This document shows, in pieces, positions 43,723 through 49,585 of a stretch of DNA of 49,585 nt. Location: assembly GCA_030824575.1 (NCBI GenBank), contig JAVBXL010000194.1, positions 1-49,585 of the forward strand. Reading direction: 5' to 3'. Position numbers and translations under genes: made by a program. Within the stretch, counting starts at the first letter, position 1, and each line of letters begins with the position of its first letter. This DNA is from a bacterium (GTDB taxonomy: Bacteria; Pseudomonadota; Alphaproteobacteria; Sphingomonadales; Sphingomonadaceae). The notes under the pieces are model-generated. The model saw nothing but the letters and a program-made list of their open reading frames with translations, had not been told where the DNA came from and did no database searches.

Positions 43723-44714
43723 TATTTGCGGCCCTTCAGATGCGTGTCGAAGAAGCGGAAGGTGAGATCGAGAGCGCGCAGCGAGGCGGCGCGGGTGGCC
43801 GCCGCATCCGCGCCGATCCAGCTATGGCCGACGCCGGGAATGATATCCAGCGTGACGGGGACATGGGCGGCCTTGAGCGTGGCGGCGAGTTGCTGCGACT
43901 GGGCGACGGGCACGACCTTGTCGTCCGTGCCGTGGATCAGCAGCATCGGCGGGTCTTTGGGGTCGACATGCGCGGCGGGGCTGGCGGCCTTTATGCGATC
44001 GGCGGGGCAATCGGGCTTCACACAGTCGAGATAGGCGTTTTCCGCACCCGCGATCGCCCCCGGCATGGTGGCGAAATCATAGACGCCGTACCAGCCGACG
44101 CCCGCCTGTACGCAGTCGCTTTGGGTCGGGTTGCTCTTGTCCTCCCCGGTCGGTGCGCCGCCGCATTGGAGCGCGGCAAGCGCAGCCAGTTGCCCGCCGG
44201 CCGATCCACCCCAGGTGGCGATATGGGCGGGGTCCAGCCCGAAGCGCGCGGCATTGGCGCGCAGGAAGCGGATGGCGGCGCGGACATCGTCGATGGCGGC
44301 GGGGAACGGCGCTTCCTTCGACAGGCGATATTCGAGCGAGGCGACGATGTATCCGCGCGCGGACAGATCGGCCAGCACCGCGGGGAAATCGCTGAACGCG
44401 CCGGACTGGCGGGTGTGGCCGTTCGCCCAGCCGCCGCCGTGGATGTAGAGGACGAGCGGCAGCGGACCGGTCTGAGCCGCGGGGCGGTACAGATCGAGGA
44501 TGATGGGCCGGTAGCCGGGAATGACGGAATAGGCGATGTCCGCGTTGACGGTGACGCCATTGGCCAGGGTGAGGATACGGTCTGGCATCGGATCGCCGAG
44601 CGCCGGTTCGGGCGCGGTGGCCGGCGTTGGCGCCTGAGCATGGACCTGTCCATGTGCCGCCAGCAGCGCCAGACCCAATGCCAAGCCCAATGATAGCGTA
44701 ATACGCTTGTGCAT
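43722..44714 (-). CDS. Alpha/beta hydrolase (HSL/BD-FAE esterase type), exported
   Basis: 330 residues from MHKRITLS, preceded by GAGAGGAAG; signal peptide LGLALGLALLAAHGQVHAQ. HGGGWANG is the oxyanion loop, TWGGSAGG holds the nucleophile Ser171, HGTDDKVVP the Asp and GVGHSW the His, as in the hormone-sensitive-lipase and bifunctional feruloyl/acetyl-xylan esterase (BD-FAE) group. First gene of a four-gene operon with the type-B esterase, DUF3237 and the lipoprotein. A palindromic operator is centred about 32 bases before the start. Confidence 0.88.
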   Translation of the reverse strand: MHKRITLSLGLALGLALLAAHGQVHAQAPTPATAPEPALGDPMPDRILTLANGVTVNADIAYSVIPGYRPIILDLYRPAAQTGPLPLVLYIHGGGWANGHTRQSGAFSDFPAVLADLSARGYIVASLEYRLSKEAPFPAAIDDVRAAIRFLRANAARFGLDPAHIATWGGSAGGQLAALAALQCGGAPTGEDKSNPTQSDCVQAGVGWYGVYDFATMPGAIAGAENAYLDCVKPDCPADRIKAASPAAHVDPKDPPMLLIHGTDDKVVPVAQSQQLAATLKAAHVPVTLDIIPGVGHSWIGADAAATRAASLRALDLTFRFFDTHLKGRK

Positions 44715-44736
44715 CTTCCTCTCCATCTACGATTCT

Positions 44737-44756
44737 TGTTCTAACTATTTCGTACA
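44737..44756. promoter_or_regulatory. Shared palindromic operator, copy 3 (esterase operon)
   Basis: TGTTCTAACTATTTCGTACA; the right half CGTACA equals that of copy 1 and the left keeps TGT. Distance to the start codon (about 32 bases) is nearly that of copy 1 (about 28), consistent with repression at the same promoter position. Confidence 0.65.
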
Positions 44757-44961
44757 TAGATATCACCGGCTATCGCGAAGGCAAGCCCGGTGATGACGCG
44801 CATCATAGCGCGACGGGATAGGACGATGATCCGTAAGCACGTATGATTGAATGGTTATGTTTGCTACTTGTTCGAAGGACCGGGCGGCAGAAAGCCCGGC
44901 TGGTGGGCTTGGCTTTTGGGGCGTCGAATGGGCGTGTCGCGACAATCCTACGCCTCCTGCG
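44757..44961 (-). terminator. Gap with hairpins, likely terminator of the gst-cmcJ pair
   Basis: On the minus strand AAGCCC-N7-GGGCTT followed by TCT (44892-44910) lies about 52 bases after the oxidoreductase stop. A second dyad, ATCACCGG/CCGGTGAT (44762-44794), is close to the esterase promoter, and TACGCCT/AGGCGTA (44949-44970) spans the stop codon. No gene is recognisable in this 205-base gap. Confidence 0.45.
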
Positions 44962-45780
44962 TCAGGCGTACCAATAGGCCACGCCGCGCATCTCGACGCT
45001 GCTGCGCGGCACCGCATTTTCAGGACATGTTGGATCGTCGAAGGCACCGTGCGGGACATGGCTGGGATGGTTCGGGTCGGTGTCATGCGTCTTGAAGATC
45101 AGCGCTTCGTCTGGCGTCATGTCGGCGAAATAGGCCCAGCGTTGCGAGGGATTATAGCGCAGCACCCAGGCCTCGAACGAAAAGACAACCTCGCCGTCGC
45201 GGTCGAACATCGCCCAGGCGGGGAGCAGGTCATTACGTGCGACAGAGGCGGATTCGCACACCGCCAGCGGCACGTCCTGCGGCGGCGGCGTGAACGCGCG
45301 CCAGACATTGTAGCGGGCGATGCGCCGGATCGTGCGTCCCTGTGGCACCTGGCTCTGCGCATTGAAGCGCGCGCCGGTCGCGTCGCTGATATCGACATGC
45401 ACGTAGCGCGCGGGCCGCGAATTATCGAGCGCACCGGAATCCCCCGATCGCTCGCCAAAGCGCAGAATGGCGCGGCCGGTCACTTCGACATGATCGGCGC
45501 CCGATATATGGCGCAGCAGATCTGCAATCTCCGCGGGGTGGACCCGATCGACTTCGGATTCATCGCGGAAATCCGTGATCGCGCTCTTGTGCGGCACCAG
45601 AGCAAAGCCTTCCTTATTCAGGGAGGGCGGGGTCGTCCGGTGGCGCATATTTTCGATTTGCACGGCGCGCTGCGTCAAGTTCATGCGGTCGCGACGATTA
45701 TCGTTGGCGAAAAATTCCATGCGCTGATCCAGCAATTCGCTGAAGCCCAGGGTGCTGGTGACGGTCTGGCGGTCGGCCAT
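44962..45780 (-). CDS. CmcJ/NvfI-type oxidoreductase (cephem-methoxylase P8 / AsaB family)
   Basis: 272 residues from MADRQTVTSTLGFS; a longer frame lies inside the GST gene and is not real. The family signature is visible: RPARYVHVDIS (His128, Asp130 as a possible 2OG/Fe pair), RIARYNVWRAFTPPPQDVPLAVCES and YYNPSQ-like RYNPSQRWAYFADMTPDEALIFKTHDTD, ending in PRSSVEMRGVAYWYA. Members hydroxylate, desaturate or methoxylate secondary metabolites or are of unknown role; in proteobacteria they are often found with GST genes. One base after the GST stop, hence one transcript with it. Confidence 0.78.
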   Translation of the reverse strand: MADRQTVTSTLGFSELLDQRMEFFANDNRRDRMNLTQRAVQIENMRHRTTPPSLNKEGFALVPHKSAITDFRDESEVDRVHPAEIADLLRHISGADHVEVTGRAILRFGERSGDSGALDNSRPARYVHVDISDATGARFNAQSQVPQGRTIRRIARYNVWRAFTPPPQDVPLAVCESASVARNDLLPAWAMFDRDGEVVFSFEAWVLRYNPSQRWAYFADMTPDEALIFKTHDTDPNHPSHVPHGAFDDPTCPENAVPRSSVEMRGVAYWYA

Positions 45781-45781
45781 G

Positions 45782-46543
45782 CTAATGGACTTCGCCGGTA
45801 AAGGTGCGCAGCGCCGGATTGGTGTGATCGGGCATGGCGAGCGCCTGGGCGACGGCGGGGCGATCGGCGATGCGATCGCGCCACGCTGACAACCGCGGAT
45901 GCCGGGCGGCATCGGTGATGTCGGGGAACATGCGCGCGGCATACATGCCGCAATGCGCATAGAAGTTGATGTCGGCGAGCGTGTAGTTGTCGCCCACGAG
46001 CCAGAGCGTCTTGCCCAGTTGCGCCTCGACCTTGTCCAGCGCCACCGCCACCTTGCGCTTGGCGTTGGCCAGGTCCGCTTCGCTGAAGCCCGATCGCGCA
46101 GTCTTCCATTTCTCGCGCTGTTCATGGAGTGGAATACGGTCGACCATGCGATCGAAGTCGCCGCTTTCGATCCCGCGGGCCAACACACCCACGAAGCGGT
46201 GCCACCCCCACATCGAGACAGAGTTCATCACATGTTCGTCAACGAACTTGTTCCAGTAACGCATCCGCGCGACGCTGAGGGGATCGGCGGGGCGCAGCGC
46301 CGGCGCATCGGGGAAAGCGTCTTCGAGATATTCGTTGATGACAGTAGTCTGCGTGATGATTTGCCCGTCATGGTCGAGCACGGGCACCTGACCTTCGGGA
46401 TTGATCGCGACGAACCAGGCCTCATGCTGTTCGAACTTGTGCAAGTCGACATAGCGGCTTTCGAACGGCAGCGCTTTTTCGAAGAGGGGGATGAGGCATT
46501 TGAGCGAATTGGCGCCGGGTTCGGCATGATAGAGCGTCAGCAC
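45782..46543 (-). CDS. Glutathione S-transferase, LigF (beta-etherase)-like
   Basis: 253 residues, close to LigF. N-terminal thioredoxin domain: YHAEPGANSLKCLIPLFEKAL, KFEQHEAWFVAINPEGQVP and VINEYLEDAFPDAPALRPADPL follow LigF of Sphingobium SYK-6 nearly segment by segment (GPGANSLK, KFEQHSDWFKKINPRGQVPAL, EYLEDVFP, LRPADP, recalled from memory). The C-terminal helical domain keeps IPLHEQREKWKTARSGF. LigF cleaves beta-O-4 aryl ethers of lignin with glutathione. The class is well supported; beta-ether cleavage is not proven, and the adjacent oxidoreductase may supply or use its substrate. Zeta-class (maleylacetoacetate isomerase) features are absent. Confidence 0.83.
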   Translation of the reverse strand: MLTLYHAEPGANSLKCLIPLFEKALPFESRYVDLHKFEQHEAWFVAINPEGQVPVLDHDGQIITQTTVINEYLEDAFPDAPALRPADPLSVARMRYWNKFVDEHVMNSVSMWGWHRFVGVLARGIESGDFDRMVDRIPLHEQREKWKTARSGFSEADLANAKRKVAVALDKVEAQLGKTLWLVGDNYTLADINFYAHCGMYAARMFPDITDAARHPRLSAWRDRIADRPAVAQALAMPDHTNPALRTFTGEVH

Positions 46544-46629
46544 AGTCTCTCTCCAGACGCGCAGCCTGATGACCGCGTCGTTATTGGACAGTCTATACGC
46601 CGACCTGCTTGCCCGGTAGCAGGCTAAGC

Positions 46630-46646
46630 CCTATGACACCCTTAGG
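46630..46646. promoter_or_regulatory. LysR-type box CCTA-N9-TAGG before the GST operon
   Basis: CCTATGACACCCTTAGG carries the T-N11-A pattern inside a short dyad, in the 124-base gap between the GST gene and the divergent LysR gene, 22 bases before the latter. The larger arms (AAGCCCTA and TTAGGCTT) are also partly complementary. Confidence 0.5.
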
Positions 46647-46667
46647 CTTCAGGCTATCGGTATCGGG

Positions 46668-47573
46668 ATGATCGGTCTTACTTTTCGGCAATTGCAGGTC
46701 TTTGTCGAGGTGGTCGACCTTGGCAGCTTTCGCGCCTGTGCCGAGCGGCTGGCCATTACCCAGGTTTCGGTGTCCGGCCATGTTCGCGCCATGGAGCGGA
46801 TGATCGGGCATAGCCTGTTCCAGCGCCGCCAGGGCGCAACGTCGCAACTGACCGAAAACGGGCATCGGCTCTATCGCTATGCCGTGCCGATGCTCGAACA
46901 GGCGCAGAATCTGATGCGGGAATTGGGGTCTGACGCGGCGGGGCGGAGCCGTCGGCGGCTGATCGTCACCGGGCCAGGCTATGTGACATTTCGTCTGGCG
47001 GAAGCGCTCGCCGAATTTGGCCAGCGCTATCCCCAATATCAGATCGAGATCGACCCCAATGACAGTCATCCCGCGGCCGAGGCCGTGATGCGGGGCGAGG
47101 CCGATATCGGCTTTCATATCGGATTGGAGGGCAGTCTGCCCCCGGCCTGCGAGATTTTCGGCAGGGAGGAGATCGCCTTCTATGTCGGGCGCGATCATCC
47201 TTTGGCGCGGCGCAGGAGCGTATCGGTTGCAGAGCTGTCCGCCTGCCCCCTGATACCCCTGCCGCGCAAGGATCGGTTGCGCGACGTCATCGATGCGGCG
47301 ATGGCGCGGCTGGGCATAGCGGGCAATCCCGTCGCCTTGCAAACCGCCAATCCCCGGTTGGCCCGGCAGACGTTGTTCCAGGGCGAGGCGATGGCGTGTC
47401 TGTTCGCGCAGATGGCGCGGGAGGACGTGGAGGCCGGCAAACTGGTGGCGCTTTCGCTGCCCGAACAGCTTCCGCTGGTTGAAGTCGGCATCGTTTTTTC
47501 AAAGCGACTTGCGGCGCGGCCGGTAGCGCATGCGTTGTTGGCATTGTCGCGAGAGGGGTGGATGGTCCGTTAG
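46668..47573 (+). CDS. LysR family regulator divergent from the GST-oxidoreductase pair
   Basis: 301 residues. HTH: LTFRQLQVFVEVVDLGSFRACAERLAITQVSVSGHVRAMERMIG, effector part RLIVTGPGYVTFRLAEALAEFGQRYPQYQIEID, GEADIGFHIGLEG and FYVGRDHPLARRRSVSVAEL. Back-to-back placement with a T-N11-A dyad in between makes it the likely activator of gst and cmcJ-like genes. It ends 28 bases before the convergent cofC gene. No ligand can be read. Confidence 0.9.
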   Translation: MIGLTFRQLQVFVEVVDLGSFRACAERLAITQVSVSGHVRAMERMIGHSLFQRRQGATSQLTENGHRLYRYAVPMLEQAQNLMRELGSDAAGRSRRRLIVTGPGYVTFRLAEALAEFGQRYPQYQIEIDPNDSHPAAEAVMRGEADIGFHIGLEGSLPPACEIFGREEIAFYVGRDHPLARRRSVSVAELSACPLIPLPRKDRLRDVIDAAMARLGIAGNPVALQTANPRLARQTLFQGEAMACLFAQMAREDVEAGKLVALSLPEQLPLVEVGIVFSKRLAARPVAHALLALSREGWMVR

Positions 47574-47601
47574 AGGGTCAGTCCCCACATGTGATCGCGC
47601 A

Positions 47602-48189
47602 TCATTCGAAATGTTTCAAACTCTTGTCGATCGCAAACCGGGTCTGATATTCATCGAGATCGGAAGGCGTATCGACATCGAACCCCAGTCCCGGTCGCGC
47701 GATGATGGCGGCATCCGATCGTTGGTGTCGATGATGGGCCAGACTGTCTGGTCCGAACCCGAATTGGAAAGGGCGACTGTCCCAAAGCGCGACTGCGTTC
47801 GTGCCGTGCCCATGTCGGTCTGGCGCGAAAGCCGCGCCGGTGGATGTGGCGGCGGTCAAAAGACAGGCCATGTCGTCGGCGGTCAGGCGAGGCAGGTCGG
47901 CATGAACGATAACGACCGGCGATGCGCGCATATGGTCACGCGCCGCCGCCAGTTCTTCATTCAGTCCCCGCCCTTCATCCCGCACCCAATGGCAGGACCA
48001 TTGCGGGACAGCGGCGGGCGCGAGCAGATGCACCGATGCGATGGACTGGACCTGGGACAAGCAGGTCATGACCGACTGCGCCATGGCGAAGGCCAGCGCC
48101 TGCCGTTCGGCCAGGTCGAGCGTCGCGTTCAACCGCGATTTGGTATCCGGCCCCTGCTTCCACGGGACGATGGCCGTCCATGGCGTCAA
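47602..48189 (-). CDS. cofC: F420 precursor guanylyltransferase (CofC)
   Basis: 195 residues, TTG start overlapping the cofD stop (TTGA). Nucleotidyltransferase marks: AIVPWKQGPDTKSRLNATLDLAERQALAFAM, VVIVHADLPRLTADDM, PDRHGHGTNAVAL and FGPDSLAHH match the CofC family line by line (VPxKPxxxAKSRL, DLPxL, GTNxL, FGxxSxxxH). It attaches GMP to a three-carbon phospho-acid. Proteobacterial CofCs studied so far use 3-phosphoglycerate, others phosphoenolpyruvate or phospholactate; which applies here is unknown. Confidence 0.87.
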   Translation of the reverse strand: MTPWTAIVPWKQGPDTKSRLNATLDLAERQALAFAMAQSVMTCLSQVQSIASVHLLAPAAVPQWSCHWVRDEGRGLNEELAAARDHMRASPVVIVHADLPRLTADDMACLLTAATSTGAAFAPDRHGHGTNAVALWDSRPFQFGFGPDSLAHHRHQRSDAAIIARPGLGFDVDTPSDLDEYQTRFAIDKSLKHFE

Positions 48190-49112
48190 AGGCGCAATCC
48201 GGCCGCCAGGTCGATGGCGGCTTGCGCCACCCTCATTCTATCCGACAGCGTCGTCATCAATGTCGCGCAATGGGCAATGGCGATGTCCGGCGCGTCGCAC
48301 CGATCGCCGTTGTCGATCAGCATGGCATCGATCAGCCCGGCATAGTGGTGCGCGATGCTGTCATTATCGACCGCCATGTTGAGGTCGCCCATCAGCTTCG
48401 CAGTCGGCCCCTTGACCGCTTTGCCGCCGATCAACGGCGATACCGCGACGATCGGGGCGGCGGTCTGTTCCAGCGCCGATCGCAGGGCGGGCACGGCCAG
48501 CAGGGGATCGACACTGAGGAAGGGATTGGATGGCGCGATGAGGATCATGTCGGCGGACAGGATCGCATCCACGACGCCGGGGGCCGGTTCCGCTTGCGCC
48601 GCGCCGTCGAACTGGACCGCCCGCACGGCGGGTTCGCAGCGCTGTTCGACGAAATAGCGCTGGAACTCCAGGCGGCCGCGATCGGTATCCAGCATCGTGG
48701 CGACCGGCTGATCGCTCATCGGCAGGATGCTGACGGGGATGTTCCATCGGGCGGCGAAGCGGGCCGTGACCTGCGACAGGCTTTCCCCCTGCGCCAGGGC
48801 ATGAGTGCGCAGGACATGGAGCGCCATATCGCCATCGCCCAGGGCAAACCAGTCCGGCCCGCCCAGTTCGCGCAATGCCGCCATGAAGGCCCAGCTTTCG
48901 CCTTCGCGGCCCCAACCCTGCGCGGCATTGGCCTTGTCCGCCAGCGTGTAGAGCAAGGTGTCGATATCGGGCGAGACATGGAGGCCCAGATGCCGGAAAT
49001 CGTCGCCGGTATTGACGATCGCGGTCAGTGCGCCTTGCGGCAGGATGTGCGAGAGGCCGAGGACAAGCTTGGCCCCGCCCACCCCGCCGGTCAGGACGAC
49101 GACGCGCTTCAT
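48186..49112 (-). CDS. cofD: F420 phospho-carboxylate transferase (CofD)
   Basis: 308 residues. [22 protein letters not shown] opens the family, followed by [25 protein letters not shown] and [39 protein letters not shown] in the middle, and LIDNGDR...[16 protein letters not shown] at the end. CofD joins the activated three-carbon unit to the deazaflavin Fo. Coupled to cofE by ATGA upstream and to cofC by TTGA downstream. An Fo synthase (cofG/cofH or fbiC) is not in the window. Confidence 0.93.
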   Translation of the reverse strand: MKRVVVLTGGVGGAKLVLGLSHILPQGALTAIVNTGDDFRHLGLHVSPDIDTLLYTLADKANAAQGWGREGESWAFMAALRELGGPDWFALGDGDMALHVLRTHALAQGESLSQVTARFAARWNIPVSILPMSDQPVATMLDTDRGRLEFQRYFVEQRCEPAVRAVQFDGAAQAEPAPGVVDAILSADMILIAPSNPFLSVDPLLAVPALRSALEQTAAPIVAVSPLIGGKAVKGPTAKLMGDLNMAVDNDSIAHHYAGLIDAMLIDNGDRCDAPDIAIAHCATLMTTLSDRMRVAQAAIDLAAGLRL

Positions 49113-49585
49113 GCGAACAGATCCTCGTTCGACGGGCGGACCAGGTCCGCGGCGGGGCGCGACGCGCCCGCCACGGCGTAGCCGCGCAGCAGGGCGGCGG
49201 GAATACCCTCCGCCCCCTCCCCCGTGGCCAGGCAGGCGGCGGTTGCGATGATATCCCCAAGGGCGATCTGGGTGACTTCCAGCGTCCGGCCATCCCGGTC
49301 GATCTCGCCGCGCCGGTCGTCCAGCGCGGGCAGGCCCGCCGCCCCGATGGCGACCGCCACGACGCCCATGCGCCAGGGCCGCCCGAAACTGTCGGATATG
49401 ATGACGGGCATGGCGAGTTGCCGGTGCAGCGACGCGGCGGTCGCATCCGGGTCGACCGGCAGGAGCAGCGCGCGATCGCCGGTCCCCGCGCCGATGTTCG
49501 AGCGGTCGATGCCCGCATTGGCCATGACATGGCCCAGCCGGTGCCGGGCGATCAGCACATGGGGCACGGCGCGGATGATGGCGCT
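49109..49585 (-). CDS. cofE: F420 gamma-glutamyl ligase (CofE), 5' truncated by window
   Basis: C-terminal 158 residues; the frame is open to the window edge and the gene begins beyond it. Diagnostic stretches: [59 protein letters not shown] and [30 protein letters not shown], with the Asp/Asn metal and GTP residues of CofE. It adds gamma-linked glutamates to F420-0. The protein stops after PSNEDLFA, so it lacks the C-terminal FMN/nitroreductase domain of mycobacterial FbiB; a separate dehydro-F420 reductase would be needed if the PEP route is used. Confidence 0.92.
   Translation of the reverse strand, partial: SAIIRAVPHVLIARHRLGHVMANAGIDRSNIGAGTGDRALLLPVDPDATAASLHRQLAMPVIISDSFGRPWRMGVVAVAIGAAGLPALDDRRGEIDRDGRTLEVTQIALGDIIATAACLATGEGAEGIPAALLRGYAVAGASRPAADLVRPSNEDLFA

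Noticed and set aside
45781..46188. Upstream extension of the CmcJ-type gene
   Set aside because: It lies wholly inside the GST gene in another frame and has no family match; MADRQTVTS follows the GST stop directly.
45782..46543. GST as the missing maleylacetoacetate isomerase
   Set aside because: No zeta-class SSCxWRVRIAL-type motif; the sequence follows LigF instead.
1..49585. tRNA, rRNA, CRISPR array, insertion sequence or prophage
   Set aside because: No cloverleaf, rRNA core, regularly spaced repeats, transposase or phage structural gene was recognised; a covariance-model scan could not be run.

Overview
The window is GC-rich, densely packed DNA that looks like a chromosomal segment of a Sphingomonadaceae-type alphaproteobacterium (Sphingobium, Sphingomonas or Novosphingobium-like). 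The evidence is the large TonB-dependent receptor with a short C-terminal F, a MucR/Ros regulator, many ATGA/GTGA/TTGA coupled starts, a REP-like TTCGAGCG...AGTCGAGAA inverted repeat, and a high load of aromatic and amino-acid catabolic genes. The genus is inference. I saw no rRNA, tRNA, CRISPR array, transposase or phage gene.

Layout. 1-5343 (+): 3' end of an exopolysaccharide cluster (export protein, Wzz/GumC-like chain-length protein, methyltransferase, two glycosyltransferases). 5297-9831 (-): phenylalanine/tyrosine catabolic operon phhA-hppD-hmgA-fahA, divergent from an Lrp/AsnC regulator (9926-10396) with a perfect palindrome between them. 10488-14509: acyltransferase-3 membrane protein, amidohydrolase, glycerate kinase, 2-hydroxyacid dehydrogenase and a frameshifted, truncated FAH-family remnant. 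14680-17641 (+): metF-purU-folD-folB, a set that could oxidise methyl-THF to formate, preceded by a composite palindrome. 17770-23892 (-): leucine/isovalerate genes (isovaleryl-CoA dehydrogenase, both methylcrotonyl-CoA carboxylase subunits) followed by a MaoC hydratase and a CitE-like lyase, with a divergent LysR. 25041-32031: LysR divergent from an RND-MFP-OMF efflux operon. 32246-32977: MucR-like protein with a histone-H1-like tail.

33126-46543 (-) is the most distinctive block. It holds 3-dehydroshikimate dehydratase (QuiC type), shikimate/quinate dehydrogenase, a TonB receptor, an MFS transporter, a PON/SMP-30-like lipoprotein, a DUF3237 protein, two exported esterases, a CmcJ/NvfI-type oxidoreductase and a LigF-like glutathione S-transferase. 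Three of its promoters carry variants of one palindrome, TGTACGAACTAGTTCRTACA. I read it as an uptake and breakdown locus for plant hydroxycinnamoyl-, galloyl- or quinate/shikimate-type esters feeding protocatechuate; the substrate is inference. The window ends with cofE (partial), cofD and cofC (-), a coenzyme F420 biosynthesis set that is uncommon in Proteobacteria.

The catabolic parts fit together: aromatic and shikimate esters give protocatechuate, methyl groups from O-demethylation could be burned through metF-folD-purU, and Phe/Tyr and Leu feed acetoacetate, fumarate and acetyl-CoA. No F420-dependent enzyme is recognisable inside the window.
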